This document shows positions 9,914 to 22,701 of a DNA stretch of 64,000 bases, piece after piece. The DNA is from Neonectria sp. B-13. Taxonomy: Eukaryota; Ascomycota; Sordariomycetes; Hypocreales; Nectriaceae. The notes beneath the pieces are model-generated. The model was not told where the DNA came from. It searched no databases and saw only the letters and a list, made by a program, of their open reading frames with translations. Each line of letters starts with the position of its first letter. Position 1 is the first letter of the stretch. Location: positions 248,001 through 312,000 of the forward strand of contig NOKP01000017.1 of NCBI GenBank assembly GCA_002682825.1. Direction: 5' to 3'. Both the position numbers and the translations under genes were made by a program.

Positions 9914-11589
9914 GTCGTATCAGCCCAGGTCTAGCCGTCTTAAGTGAGCTGTGAGCTGTGTAGCCTCTGTGCAGTAAGATTTCCAGAGGGACGAGGAATG
10001 GTGAGTCGTGACAGGTGTCCGGAGTTAACGGTGATATCGGACCGGAGCGGCTGTCTTATGGCGGCATGTAACCTGCGCCACCTGCAGTAGCTCGCCAAAA
10101 TGAGTTTCTAGGAACTTTCAAGTTTATTGATAAATGAGTTGAAGGAAGTGTTGTAGACTCGGGACAGGCTTCAGTACTCCCGAGAGTCGTGTAGGTCCTG
10201 GAGGTAAGCGCACTCTGAGATGATCGAGCGCCTCAATTGACTGACATCTTATGTTTGGAGATATGACATTGCGTTCAGCGCGCAGGTCGCAGCTGAGCAG
10301 TATGCTTCTACTGGTCTTTACCTCAAAAGTAATTCTGGTGTTGAATAATGGCATCGATATTCACCTGGATTCGGGAACTGAGCTGTCAAGCTCCCAGAAT
10401 ATCAGATAAAGAAGTTTTCATGCACAATGGGCTCCTTGACAAGATTCAAACGCTGGGCACTACTCCAATCTCACCCCAGCTCTCTGGGTAGCTTTACCTT
10501 GGCTATTCTTTTCTAATTCCACATCTGTCAATATTTGGCGGTCAACTACTATGTGCGATACTACTTGATGGGCAAGGTCCTTGTGGATTCGGAGCTGCTG
10601 CAACATGTAAATGGTCAATAGCATGAAAGACCAGATTAACAAGTACCATCTAACAGCCCCTACCTTGACTTGGGTGGCTTGCTCGACAGTTGAAAGGAAA
10701 AACGTTTCCTGCAACAGCAGCTTATATGTCCGGTGGTTTCTGGTGTTCCTTTGCGCTACTATTGTCCCTGGATGTGACGCATATGACCCTTACTCGACGA
10801 TTAGTATGAGTAATCCAAGACAAGGCATTCAAAAGCCGCTTTTCTTCTACGCGACATGGCTGTAGCCTGCACAACTTGTCGCCATCGCGGGGCTTGGGAC
10901 CAATGTCGGACTTTTGCCGTCTTGGGAATCCTTGTGCTTCTTGTTTCGATTTGGGAGAGACTTTCTGTCTCGCATCGTACAGTAGGGAATAGTCTACTAG
11001 TTTTTGGGTTGTATCTAGTTGTCTTTATAGCCTCTTTCAAATTTTTACGGTAGCTCATCCGTCTCGATATATCACCACGCAGGAGCTAGTTGGACTCGTT
11101 GGAATGTGGAATGACTGCGAAGGGACAAGAGCTAGCCAAGCCTCTTCGGGAGTTGCCAATCAGATGACCCTGGTGAGTCGTAATCAATATGCCAAGATGT
11201 TAGCCTGAGGCCTCCCATTACACTTTAAACTTCGACCTTTTCCGTCTGTCCAAGCCTCAACACATTGGAACATTATCTCGCGCACGTTATCGGATTCATT
11301 GCCTTCTTTCGGCCATTGCCTTCTTTGGATATCCCTCCAGTTCGGGAGTTGGTCTCACGGTGCAATAGAGCGAGCCATTTGACGCCAAGGTGGCTAGCCG
11401 CGACTGCATCGTACGTTGCACAGCCGCATCATCAAGGCGCTGCGCATCTGCGCCCGTCACAGTGCCAACTTCATATTAGCTTCGCTTAGTGGCATCTAAA
11501 AGTCAATTTTGTGCCTTGTTGTTGGCCGACTCAACAAGGCACAGATCGCCAAAACCCCAACTACACTCACCAAACTTCAGTCTGCAAGC
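9914..11589. other. Intergenic, no gene recognised
   Basis: About 1.7 kb. Several short open frames on both strands (for example 10460-10714 minus and 10856-11053 plus) have no recognisable domain, start context or splice support. The last few hundred bases are the promoter of the arrestin-like gene. Confidence 0.4.
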
Positions 11590-12999
11590 ATGCCGCAGAC
11601 CTTGGCCAAGTCCGACCCGACATTTGGAATTCGCCTCAGTGGCAGCCAGATCGAATATGCTCCCGGCGACACCATCTATGGATGCGTGTTCCGAAAGGCG
11701 CACACTGTCAGTCCTAGAGCCCTGGTCGACATTTCTCTGCACGGAAGGGCAAAGTCCAAGATGTCCGTTGGCCGCGGAGACGGCAGTGCCAGAGTTTACC
11801 GAGGCCGCTTCAACCTGATCAACGTCCCCGACAACACGCAAACCATCTTTGAAGGACCTTTGCACATCCTGAATGGAGGCGATGAACAGACCTGGCATTT
11901 CTCTGTCATCGTACCGACACACGTTGATCCCAGCACGCTGGGCGCAAGCTATCGACACCACAGCTACGTATCCATCGATGAGGCAGACGTCGCGACCCAT
12001 GTTCTGCCTTCAACCTTCAATTCAAGACAGTATGGGCTCAGATCACACAAGGAGGGTTTCGTCGAATACTTTCTTCAAGCCGAGGTGCGGATCACTAGGC
12101 AAGGCTCGACGGATACGCACAAGGCTCTCCTGCCTGTGGTAGTGAAAAGACTGGATCTTAACCCCCCGATCGTGAATTTCAAGTTGAAGCGGTATCGGAG
12201 CCTTCGGTCTATATCTTCGTACCGGCTTGTTCCTGGAATGAGAAACGATGAACTTTCCTTCTTTCAGAAGACGCAGCAGGTTTTCCGTTTATCGAAAGTA
12301 CCCAAGTTCCATTTCAGCCTCCAGGTGGATGTTCCGACAGTCATTCAGCTGGAAAATCCAAATCCCATACCTTTCCGAGTTCGACTCGTTCCCGATTGGG
12401 ACACGTCGAGCGAAATCATCAACTGCGCGCCACCAAAGGCAAGAGTGACTTCACTTTCGATGGTGATCGTAGCTAGGACGGAAGTCAAGTGTTCAAGCGG
12501 GGTTAAAGTCCTTACCGCGGACACTCGGGGCAAGTTGGATCTGCGCCTTGAAGATGCAATGGCCGGGTTTGAATATCCCATTTGTGTACCATGTACGCAT
12601 GATGAGCCCGCAGTTGATATCGGAGAGGCACTCAACTTTCGGATCGGGCGTTGCGGCCGTCTAGGAACGTTGCCTGAACACGATACGTTGAACCCGAGCT
12701 TCAAGACGTACAACATCCGCCACGATCACAGCTTGGTTTGGTTCATGACAGTGGAAATGGCTGGAAAGGAAATCAGGACGCGAGCTGTCCAGCCTATTAC
12801 AATACTAACTGAAAGCGACGACGGGGTAGAGATGCATGCAGCAATGGCATTGCAACATGAAGAAACGTGGATAACCCCTCCGGCTGAGACGCCAGCACCC
12901 CCCAGCTTCTTTCAGGTGCAAGAGGAAGACGTACGGCGGAGAGAGTCCGAAGGCGGTGGCAGCGTGTCAATCAGCATTTCTCAGTCACGGTCCAGATAG
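11590..12999 (+). CDS. Arrestin-like protein
   Basis: A 469-residue intronless protein starting MPQTLAKSD. The frame is open further upstream, but only with non-ATG starts, so the ATG at 11590 is chosen. The N-terminal half shows an arrestin-type beta-sandwich pattern: IRLSGSQIEYAPGDTIYG, DISLHGRAKSK, and LPVVVKRLDLNPP closing the N-domain. A second sandwich follows (FHFSLQVDVPTVIQLENPNP; MVIVARTEVKC). In fungi such alpha-arrestins recruit Rsp5-type ubiquitin ligase to membrane proteins. I see no PPxY motif here, so ligase recruitment is uncertain. The C-terminal tail is acidic and Ser-rich. The gene probably belongs to the general genome background rather than to the enzyme cluster. Confidence 0.75.
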   Translation: MPQTLAKSDPTFGIRLSGSQIEYAPGDTIYGCVFRKAHTVSPRALVDISLHGRAKSKMSVGRGDGSARVYRGRFNLINVPDNTQTIFEGPLHILNGGDEQTWHFSVIVPTHVDPSTLGASYRHHSYVSIDEADVATHVLPSTFNSRQYGLRSHKEGFVEYFLQAEVRITRQGSTDTHKALLPVVVKRLDLNPPIVNFKLKRYRSLRSISSYRLVPGMRNDELSFFQKTQQVFRLSKVPKFHFSLQVDVPTVIQLENPNPIPFRVRLVPDWDTSSEIINCAPPKARVTSLSMVIVARTEVKCSSGVKVLTADTRGKLDLRLEDAMAGFEYPICVPCTHDEPAVDIGEALNFRIGRCGRLGTLPEHDTLNPSFKTYNIRHDHSLVWFMTVEMAGKEIRTRAVQPITILTESDDGVEMHAAMALQHEETWITPPAETPAPPSFFQVQEEDVRRRESEGGGSVSISISQSRSR

Positions 13000-13371
13000 T
13001 GATTTAATTATAACGTGTCTCAGGAATATACCCAACCTTATTACCGACGAATCTTCCAACTCGAATCGTCAGCATTTCCGGACCTGATACTAGCAAAAGC
13101 CCCAAGTCAATGAAGGTGGTATTCGGATGACCTGCTGTTTTCAGCATGGCTAGCGTTCATCACTTCCCTGCAGGGTAAGCCGAGGCACTGGGGACGGACT
13201 GCGCGTCACCGGCCTAAGAGTTCGGCTTTGATGCCATTGAAGCGGGGAGGCGACGGCGGAAATACTTTCGCGACTCCAAGCGCACAAAAGTGCTTCCTTC
13301 ATTCTTCATCGACCATTCCACAGTGGGATAGCCTGTTATTTAGCGATTAAACCCATCTGAATTACTTCACA
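13000..13371. promoter_or_regulatory. Promoter region of first acyl-CoA ligase
   Basis: Contains two copies of the TTCCG/CGGAA pentamer (near 13075 and 13257), not clearly more than chance. A run GCGCACAAAAGTGC at about 13281 vaguely resembles the CCGCA-N5-TGCGG motif of the left genes. No coding potential. Confidence 0.3.
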
Positions 13372-15405
13372 ATGGTATTTACCTCGCCGCAATGGGTCCC
13401 TTCGATTCCCTTTGGTATGAGCTTCCCCGCATCTGCAGCGGCTAAGAAATTCGGAACTGTTGGTTGCTAAGCAACTGTTGCAGATATTCCCGACTCCATC
13501 ACCGTCGGCGACTTTATGAGGGATGAGCAGTACGGACGTTATCCCCTCGCTACGGCCAAGAACCCCTATACCTGTGGTCTCACCGGCAAGACGCACACGG
13601 CCGTTGAGGTGGTCAAGCGGGTGGACTGGCTGGCTCGCGCAATTGCGAAAAGGCTGGCACTTGATCCTCAGGAGGGAACTGAGTGGGATAAGGTGGTAGG
13701 AATCTTCTCGTTCAACACGGTCAGTTGTTCCCACTGTGATGCGCCGTTGAGTATGATTCCTTTCTAAACCAGGTTGCAATTCTTAGATTGACTACGTTCC
13801 CTTGACCCACGCCATTCACCGCATTTCCGGCATTGTCACGCCTGCCAGTGCCGCATATTCAGCCTCGGAGTTAGAGCAACAGCTCCGGTCCGCCGGGGCC
13901 AAAGCGCTTTTTACATGTGTTCCCTTGCTAGACACTGCTCTCACGGCAGCCAAGGCAGTTGGAATCAAAGTCGAAAACATCTTCATTCTCCCCTTGCCAG
14001 GTTTCGACAAGAAGGTGCCTTTCAACACCATCGACGACTTGATAGAGGAGGGGAAAGGCCTGCCAGACCTCGCAGCGTTGAATTGGGCTAAGGGACAAGG
14101 CGCAAGACAAGTTGCGTACCTCTGCTATTCCAGCGGTACCTCTGGTCTTCCGGTCAGTAAAGATCCCTTTTTGAAACAGAACTTAACTGAAGAGAAGCAC
14201 AGAAAGCCGTCATGATATCCCATTACAATGTCATCGCCAACGTAGTCCAAAAGAGCATCTACGACAGCGTTGGGCGCAAAGCGCAAGGCATCCATACCCA
14301 GGTCATGCTCGGGTTGCTTCCCTTCAGCCACATCTACGGCCTAGTTCCCGTCGCTCATGTTGGCACATATCGTGGAGACGAGATCATCGTGTTACCTCGC
14401 TTCGAGCTCAAGTCGTTTTTGGCAGCGGTGCAAAAGTTTCGCATCGAGCAGATCAGCGTTGTGCCTCCAATTCTGGTACAAATGTTGAGCCGGCAGGAAG
14501 AGTGCACCAAGTATGATCTGAGCACCATTCGCTTCATCTATACCGGCGCTGCGCCGTTAGGAGGTGAGACAGTGGACTCTCTATTGAGGATGTTTCCGGG
14601 GCGGAAAGTAGGCCAGGGTTACGGTAAGCTTTTGATCATCCCTCTTGTTCATTGATGAGCCGTTGTTCATTTCTTACTCTAGGCATGACCGAAACCGCTA
14701 CCGTGGTAGTATCGACGAGCGAGCTAGATGTCCTCGTCGGTTCGTCTGGGTCGCTTCTCCCCGGCATCAAAGCCAAGATTATCGACTTCAAAGGCAACGA
14801 GGTGGTGGATTATGAAACTCCGGGTGAACTACTAGTGCAGGGCCCTTCGGTTGTCTTGGGCTACCTCAACGATGCAAAGGCCACAGCAGAGACTTTCGTG
14901 TTTGATGACGACGGCCGCTGGATCAAGACAGGCGATGAGGTCATCGTTCGAAAGTCCCCTAAGGGTCATGAGCATTTTGTCATTGTCGACCGCATTAAAG
15001 AACTCATCAAAGTGAAGGTACGTTATGAACCCCTCCCATGTAGTCCCAATTCTCTACTAAATATGCTCCTAGGGTCACCAAGTCGCTCCAGCTGAGTTGG
15101 AATCTCACCTCCTCGACCACCCACTCGTCTCCGACTGTGCTGTTATTCAAGTCCCAGACGCTCATGCTGGCGAATTGCCCAAAGCGTTCGTCGTTAAATC
15201 GGCCAAGGCTACTGAAATGTCGGAGGACGAGACGATCAAGGCGATTCACCGTCACGTAGAAGAGCACAAAGCCAGACACAAATGGCTCATGGGTGGTATT
15301 GAGTTCATCGGAGTAATCCCAAAGAGCCCTAGTGGGAAGATACTCAGACGAATGCTGAGAGACAAGGAGAAGAGGTCTCGTGAGGGCAAGGGTGCTAGGT
15401 TGTAA
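13372..15405 (+). CDS. 4-coumarate-CoA ligase-like acyl-CoA synthetase, PTS1-like end
   Basis: An ATP-dependent acid-CoA ligase of the ANL (AMP-binding) superfamily, 577 residues after splicing. Exons: 13372-13414, 13484-13719, 13787-14152, 14203-14623, 14683-15017 and 15073-15405; all junctions keep frame and use GT-AG. Visible motifs: the P-loop SSGTSGLPKAVMISH (split by the third intron), the A5 motif GQGYGMTET (split by the fourth), the hinge and A8 region IKTGDEV and VDRIKELIKVKGHQVAPAELE, and the A10 lysine region PKSPSGKILRR. It would form acyl-AMP and then acyl-CoA from an aryl or fatty acid. The last residues are GARL; ARL fits the peroxisomal PTS1 pattern [SAC][KRH][LM]. Many fungal 4CL-like ligases are peroxisomal. 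A second ligase of the same type lies at 25586-27762. Substrate unknown. Confidence 0.9.
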
Positions 15406-15514
15406 GAAGGCTTATATCAAGGATTCTGTTTCGCTGTGCTATCAGCTGATATAAAGGACGTGTTATTTACCCCAACTGGTATTAATAGCACAAGATACAT
15501 CTGTCTAATCACTC

Positions 15515-17380
15515 TTACAAGCGGCCCTTCACGGTGATTTTCTGCAGTTCTGCAGAGATTTTCAGCGCCCGCCTAGTTGCCAAGTCCAACAAGATTTCCT
15601 CGCTGCCTCCAGGCACTGTGATGGCCTTGACATCCCGCCAAATTCGCTCAACTCTCTCTCCCCGGCCGCCCCGGGTTAGCCCAATACCGCCCATAATCTG
15701 GATAGCATCTCGGACGACATGCTCTAGAACGATTCCAGCGTGTGCTTTTAGCTGAGCTGTAGTGCCTGCGAGGAGGAATTCTCCTTCCGTATGGGACAGC
15801 TGGCTTAGTTGATAGATTAAACTCTGCAGGAAGAATCAGCCATTTGTTACCGTATACTACTCGTTCCCAACGGTTATAATGAGATACTCTGTATCTTACC
15901 TCAATCCATGCTTGCAGCGCTTCGGTCTCGCGACTCATATTCGCAAATTTGAATCGAATTACGGCTATGATCTTGGTTAGCTATCAATCCAATATTGGCT
16001 GATTTTGAAGTGCCTAAAATCTACCGTGATCGGTGAGCTTCTTTCCAAATGTTTCCCTGCTCAAGGCGTATCTGCCGGATTTTGTAAGTGTCAGTCAAGC
16101 TAGATGGAAAGAGTATGACGTACTTGATTGAGTCCTCCAAGCACACTCTTGAACACCGCAGAGCTTGAATTCCAATGAAGAGTCGCTATGTTATGTAAGT
16201 AGCTGCCTCCCTGGATGAGCTCAAGAACTTTACCTCGTGGTTGAAATTGGACACAACATATTTGAAGCCGTTTTCGCGTTCACCAACCACCATCTCCAAT
16301 GGTACTTGCACATTATCAAACTCGACAAACGCAGTTCCAGCAGCTGTAGACCCGGACATACTCATGTGTTTCGTGGAGACGCCCTCGGTCCGGGGAATGA
16401 CAAGCAGAGTGAAGTTGCCAGTGGTCTCTCTGACCAAAGTAAGAAAATAGTCGGCGTACATGCCGGATGTGATCCACTGAATTTGGTGTGAGCTCGATTA
16501 GACTCATTATTCAATGGGATATAAGAGTAAATAGCAAACCTTTTTCTGGCCATTGATTATAAAATGGGAGCCATCTTCAGAAATAACTGCTTCGGTCTGG
16601 AGGCCTCGGACGTCGGAGCCAGCGTCAGGTTCCGTGATAGCCAATGCGATGCGCGATTTGCCCGATAGAATGTCGTGCAGAACCCTGTATATGGGCGACG
16701 GGTTAATAAGAGCCATTTTATGACAAGACGAGAATGGTGTACCTTTCTTTCAGCTTCTCAGAGCCAAACCTCGCAATGGCAGGAACAGCCAGCGTCTTGA
16801 AACAACTAATTAGATGCATTCTTCAACGAAGAAACAAAGAATACTTACAACACCGCCCATCAAACCATTTTCAATTCTAGAAAACATTAGCTTGGCTTGA
16901 TATCCTCAAGATTCACAGTCAGATATTGCATACCCAATACCTCCGACACGTCCAAACTCGTCATGCATGATAAAGTCGTGAAACCCGTCCCATTCACTAG
17001 CGGGGACATCACCGATAGTGGGATACCCTGCACTCCAAGCAGCACTCATGGTGGCCCCAGATGCCATTGGCATAAGAAGCCCATCATCGGCCGCCTGCTT
17101 GTAGAGTGAGATTGGAAGCGACTCGGACTTCTCCCACTCGTGGACATGGGGAATCAGATGCTGCTTTGCTATCAACACCGTGACCTTGGACACATACAAT
17201 TACGACACAGGGGAATTTGAAACATACCTTCTCGACCCAGCATCTCATCGCATGTCGAAGTCGCCGGTGGCTTTCTCGGTAATACGGACTCGGGCATCCC
17301 CTTGCCCATGGTCCCTCAGCAAAGGGCAATGGCGAGCCATAGAGCCACTTGCTCTTTAAGTCGGCGGAAAGGGCAGACAT
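15515..17380 (-). CDS. Acyl-CoA dehydrogenase
   Basis: A flavoprotein of the acyl-CoA dehydrogenase family, with several short introns. Order along the protein: N-terminal helical domain (WEKSESLPISLYKQAADDGLL), the FAD/acyl-CoA segment ALAITEPDAGSDV, INGQKKWITSG (the tryptophan exon begins after a GTTTGC donor), the beta domain ending in FDNVQVP, and the C-terminal helices YALSRETFGK and IQIMGGIGLTR. The usual catalytic Glu of MCAD-type enzymes lies in a YEGT turn; here that region reads VPGGSEEIL, so the base may sit elsewhere, as in isovaleryl/long-chain types. It ends KGRL, close to but not a standard PTS1. The start at 17380 is 343 bases from the divergent P450 gene and they share a promoter rich in TTCCG. 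The expected reaction is alpha,beta-desaturation of an acyl-CoA. Confidence 0.88.
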
Positions 17381-17723
17381 GTTTGCGATAAATTGATTGG
17401 TGAATAATCTGTGTATCCAACCTTGGGCGACTTGTGAGTTTTACTGTTTGTCAAGGGGCTTTGGCTTGGTAGCGCAACCTGACCCTGTCCAGTGTTACCG
17501 GAATCTTGGTCATGAAAATTCCGGGCACATTCCGTCCCGACTCACCATGACGGAACAACGCTGCTGAACCCCGCGTCCGGCACAGTTCCGGCGCGGAGCG
17601 GGGTCCAATTGATCAATAGAGAATTGGCGATTTCATTGACTTATTTTCTTGACTGGGACCTTTTTCCATACCAAGGGCTGCCAAATAAACCTGTCTGACA
17701 CTTGTACCAGGAGATCCACAAGC
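17381..17723. promoter_or_regulatory. Bidirectional promoter with five TTCCG/CGGAA sites
   Basis: Divergent promoter for the acyl-CoA dehydrogenase and the P450. Pentamers lie at 17499-17503 (CGGAA), 17519-17523 (TTCCG), 17530-17534 (TTCCG), 17551-17555 (CGGAA) and 17586-17590 (TTCCG). Five within 92 bases is far above chance and matches the other promoters of the cluster. Confidence 0.6.
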
Positions 17724-19497
17724 ATGATTGTCAGCCATATCATCCCTCAGTCAAGTGGCGGAGTGCTCCTTTGCATTGTGGCTTTCGTTGTGATCAAAGC
17801 GGCAATCAATAGGTTTGGCGGCGGACTGAACAGAATTCCCGGGCCTCGACTTGCAGGGCTTACCGACTTCTGGAGGCTTTTCGTTGTCTGGGGACGTCGG
17901 CCCGAATTGGTTCACATCGAGCTTCATGAGAAATACGGGAATATCGTCAGGCTTGGTCCACGGACGGTTTCTGTGGGTGATCCACAGGCCATCAAAATAA
18001 TCTATGGCTTGAATTCGGGATTCATCAAGGTACGAACACCCAAGTTCCCTCCCTCAATTGCGATTTGCAGCTCGAGCTGTACCTGTCTTCTAACAACTTC
18101 AAGTCGGATTTCTATCCTGTTCAACAGACTACCGCCAATGGAACTCCCCTACAAAGCATGTTCAATACCACCGACAGCAAATTCCATGCCAAGCTCCGGA
18201 GGGCAGTATCCAATGCTTATGCAATGAGCACTCTCGTCAATTTCGAACCTCTCGTCGACTCCACCTCCACCGAATTTCTCAAACAGCTAAAAGAGCGATA
18301 CGCTGATCGAAGCGACGATTCGGGCGTATGCGATCTTGGAAAATGGCTTCAATTCTACGCGTTTGATGTCATCGGGGAGTTAACATACTCCAAGCGGTTG
18401 GGGTTTGTTGACCGTGGCATCGATGTCGATGATATCATTGGAAACCTGGAGTGGCTGCTGAATTACGTGGCTGTGGTGAGTCAATATGTCGTATTGTCTT
18501 CTCTAGTTTCCTCCGAGACTGATTCACCTCCAGGTCGGTCAAGTACCATTTCTAGATCGTCTACTACTCAAAAACCCCATCAGACTGTGGTTGAGTAAAT
18601 TCAATTTGGGAAACTCCACTTCCCCAGTGGTCGAGTTTGCCAAGAAACAGATGGCCAGTCGCCATTCTATTGATGAAGAAGGTGGAGAGAAGTTACCCAG
18701 CAAAGGCCCCTCGAGAAAAGACTTCTTGTCTCGATTCACAGAAGCTAGTGACAAAGACCCTGCGTTCATCAGCAAGGATCGCGTTCTTGCTCTCACAGTT
18801 GCTAACATGTTTGCGGGTTCGGACACCACTGCGATCACATTACGCGCCATCTTTTACAACCTGCTCAGGAATCCAGCTTCAATGAAGAGACTAATCGATG
18901 AGATTTCTGGCGAAAGCAAGGCTGGAAGATTCACGAGCGACGATGCACTTGTCCGATGGGACCAAGTAAGAGAGCTGCCCTATCTCAGTGCCGTCATAAA
19001 CGAAGCTCTGCGCTGTCATCCAGCCGCTGGTCTGACGCTTGAACGAGTTGTTCCGCCGCAAGGTATGACTGTCGCAGGACACCATCTACCTGGCGGCACC
19101 ATTGTTGGCTGTTCAGCATGGGTGATTCATCGCGATGAGAGTATTTTTGGACCCAATGCTACAGAGTTTCGACCTGAAAGATGGATTGATGGAACCGCGG
19201 AGGAACAAGCCAAGATGAAGAACACCCTGTTCGCGTTTGGTGCAGGATCAAGGACTTGCATCGGAAAGAACATTTCCTTATTGGAGATGTACAAGCTGGT
19301 ACCAGCCATGCTTAGAACCTTCGAGGTAAGTAGGAGGAAAGTGGGCACTCAATCGCTCCTCACGGATAAACTGACTCATTTTCCATCACTAGATCGAGCT
19401 TGTTGAGCCGGAAGCATCCTGGACATTGCACAATGCCTGGTTTGTAAAGCAGAGTGGCTTTAGGGTACGCCTGAAGGAGAGAACGACCATTCTCTAA
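17724..19497 (+). CDS. Cytochrome P450 monooxygenase
   Basis: A 524-residue P450 with exons 17724-18029, 18104-18475, 18534-19325 and 19393-19497. An N-terminal hydrophobic anchor (residues about 13-28, LLCIVAFVVIKAAI) is followed by the proline-rich hinge IPGPRLAG. Later come the oxygen-binding I-helix MFAGSDTTAIT, the ExxR motif NEALR, the PERF-like segment FRPERW and the heme loop FGAGSRTCIG with the Cys ligand. The overall pattern resembles pisatin-demethylase / trichothecene-oxygenase-like fungal P450s. It should be anchored in the endoplasmic reticulum and hydroxylate or demethylate a lipophilic substrate. It is transcribed divergently from the acyl-CoA dehydrogenase. No missing residue is seen. 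Substrate unknown. Confidence 0.93.
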
Positions 19498-20943
19498 GGC
19501 AAGAAACAGGAACGTGATATGCAGTACGATGATGAGAGGACGGGCATGTCATCAATGGAGAAGGACTTTGAGGGATATTGTTACAGATTCGAGTCTTGCG
19601 TAACTTATGTCCTCCTAGTAAATGAAAATGAGTCTTTATCAAGCTATGTCTGTCCTTTTCTTGGTACAATGGCAAAAAAAAAGGAATACCAAGTCACGTG
19701 TGCTCCTTGCATCAACGTCATCGGCGCGAATATCCCTCCGCTGACGGCCCCTCAACCTCGGCTTCTATCATGCATACTTGAAGAGTTCGACCTGATAAAC
19801 TGCAGAAATAACCCAAGCATGCCTCTTTACACATTTCTCTTTGGAAGATGGCCCCTGATTATACGCTTTGTTATTGTCGTCAACTTGGTACTCGTGGTCA
19901 CTGAGCCCCTGCACCCTGCTTATCATGCTTTGGGGGGAGACCGCATCAGGCCACCACCCGACACTTTCGTGACGGAGCATTTCCCCAGCAATCACCAGTA
20001 TGGCCACTGTAGACCACAGCTGGACTTCAAATTGGACCAACTTATTCCAACCCCTCTGAGAAGCCTCCTTGAGGAGCTGCTTAACTCAACCCCATGGCTG
20101 GATGCTCTTACATCTCAAATGCAAGTTCATTACTTTATGTGTTCTATCCCTGGATACTCTGGATTCCAAAGCCTACTGCTAACTGGGCTATAGCCCTTTG
20201 CTATTATTAATTCTCATTTTCTATCTTCAGGACGTGTTAAGAAGAAACCCACGTCGACAGATAATACTTGTGCGGCGGTTGGAAAGGGAGCTTAACTTTG
20301 CTTGCGGAGAGATAATGCCTGTGTTGCTGAAGATGCGATTCGTTGATGACGATTTTTCCTGAGGCTCTAGCGAATAAAAACAATAGGCTAGATAATAGAT
20401 TTTGCAAGGCAGCTTATTACGTTGTACAAGCATTGCTTAGCCCGTGGGCTTCATCTCACTCTGAAATGGTGAAATTTAACATGCTCCATGGCATCCACAG
20501 CACTATGCCAATCATCCCTTGGCCCTCAACGCTTGATCCATCGTGTCGGACTATCTTCTGCTTGTAAAATAGTAAAGTTCTCTGAAACCTCTGGCAGTCT
20601 AGGGTAGCTAATCTTAGCTGCTATCTACATTGTCCACGAAGCGTCAATCCACAACACCGCTCATCACTAGAGTATCTGCGAGAGGTGGCCGAGCCCCAAT
20701 ATCTCAGTTAAAATGCATGCATCTCAAGAATAATGTCACTGAAGATGTTTTTGGAGCAAATCACAAGTTCGTACTGGACTGGCGGGCCACATGGTTGGGA
20801 AAACGTGAATTACTCCGGCCATTGCTTTGACCTGAAGTAATATTGCGTTTAATGTGCGACTACAGTCCCTGTTTCTCAACTTGCTCCCATCTCGTAGCCT
20901 CTGAATATCCAAGCATGACCACCCGGTTGTATGGCTGGGCATA
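19498..20943. other. Intergenic, no gene recognised
   Basis: About 1.4 kb between the P450 and the 3' end of the MFS gene. A 224-residue open frame (19519-20193 plus) and a 90-residue frame on the other strand overlap each other and neither shows a recognisable domain. I see no supportable gene. Confidence 0.4.
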
Positions 20944-22701
20944 TTACCTCACTGGCCCTGCTTTGACTCGGAGCGAGTGGCCATATCGATGGACTATAGC
21001 CACTATAACAACTCCGACGCCGACAATTCCAGCTTGTGTACCAAAGCTCTCTCCGTATCCAACCTTGGCACCCCATGGCTGCTGAAAGTAGCCAACACCG
21101 AAGCCGCCAATGGCTCGCGCGAAATTAGCCCAGCCTGACACCTCAGCCGGGGCAGTCGGGTAGGAATCCAGAACATAGGCTGTCACGGCAACGGAGGCGG
21201 TCATGATGCCGAAACTGTGCAGGCCCCAGCCCATTATAATTGCGCCAACAGAAAGGTGGTGGAGAAGTGCCTGGCCAAGAACAGCGAGCCCGACAATCAT
21301 GAAGACTGAAGAGATGTACACCATATTGAGGCGGGCCTCGGGTTCGAAGACGCCATGGTGCTTTTTGGCATAGCGACGGGCAATGGCGTCGTTAAAGAAA
21401 TGGCCAAAGATTTCTCCCAACATGATGCCCACGATGGGTGAGAAGTAGAGAAATCCGACGCTGTTGTACGAGTAGCCGTAACCGCCAAACTCGCGTGGAG
21501 TGCCAAAGAGGATGGCTGTTGTAATGTTGATCCCAATTGCCCATGCAAAGAAGAGAAGACTAGAATATAAGTCAGCACAATGACAGGAACTGGGGGGATC
21601 GACCGGGGAATGACGAACTAGGCTACCAAGATAAGGAAGACCGGTGGCTTGATCAGTGTCTGGATATATCTCCTATAGGAGTCATAGACTGTCTCGTAGT
21701 AAAGGCGGTGATGTCGAAGCTCCCAAATACCGATGACTCGAGATAGCCTCGCCAGTAGGTTCTGTCCGCGGGGAGGTTGGTCAGAAGAGGAAATGTCACG
21801 ATTATACCACGTCTCGTCGAGGAAGCTAACGATCAGGATCATGTCAATGCCACAGACGGCGACGCAGACCCAGAAGACATTCTCCCAGGAGTTAGTCCCG
21901 CCGAGGATGAAGTTGCCGATCAGCGGCCCCCAGAATGGCGAAGCAATGTACAACAGTGCCCACAGCCCAATCTTGCGCGCGCGTTCGTGGAAGAAGAACA
22001 TGTCTTTGATGAATGCAATCGAGATTGTCTGGGCGGATGTGATGAAGAACCCGGTCAGGGCTCGCATGGCGTAGAAGGTGACAAAGTTTGGCGACAACGC
22101 TGTGCCGATGGAGAACAGAAGGCCGAGTAGGTTCGACCAGAACAGGGTCGGTGCCCGTCCAATGAAGGAGGTCATGGGGACCCAGAGCAAGCCGCCCAAA
22201 GCCCTTCAAGGAAAAGAAGCCAAGGTCAGCAGATGTCAACACTAAGCAGTTACTGTGATGCCTCTTACATCATCAAGACATTGATGCTGTTGGTCTCGTT
22301 TATCTTATTAACGCTTTCGTGCCACTCCGTAGCCTGCAGTAAAATTGTGGCACTGCCGGCGGCCGATGTGAAGTCGGCGCAAAACGCCCCCCAAGCGATT
22401 GTGAGAAGTATAGCATGCTTCTTCCAGGATGGCCAGTTCAGTGGATCGCTAGGGTCGTCGGTGGGCTGCGGGAGGAGAACGGTCTAGATAATACATGTAA
22501 GTCAGCCGGCAACGCAAGGCAAGTGTCAGAGAAGATACTCACATGGCCATCTTTGGCAAGATGAAGGGGTGACTCTCCGGGTACATCAACGGTTAGGAGA
22601 ACACCACCTTCAGCTCTTGCAGCCTGGGGAAATGCTTCAACAGTGGGGTGCTTCTCCAATCTTTCATCGTTGGAGATGTGTTCGACATCTGGTTTCTCCA
22701 T
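20944..22701 (-). CDS. MFS transporter (drug:H+ antiporter type)
   Basis: A major facilitator superfamily membrane protein, roughly 500 residues with introns near 22490, 22210 and 21600. The chosen start MEKPDVEHI at 22701 is the first ATG of the frame. A polar N-terminus of about 60 residues leads to NWPSWKKHAILL and the first membrane helix. Then come LGGLLWVPMTSFIGRAPT (the motif-A loop region), FYAMRALTGFF and GLWALLYIASPFWGPLIGNF (motif-C-like helix 5). A central loop LDETWYNRD is typical of fungal DHA1 members, and a second six-helix half ends at AIVHRYGHSL. It lies in the plasma membrane and probably exports a pathway product or imports its substrate. Its promoter carries six TTCCG/CGGAA copies, tying it to the cluster. 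Confidence 0.9.

Noticed and set aside
19519..20193. 224-residue plus-strand open frame after the P450
   Set aside because: No domain, no convincing start region and low-complexity content; an opposite-strand frame overlaps it. Left as intergenic.
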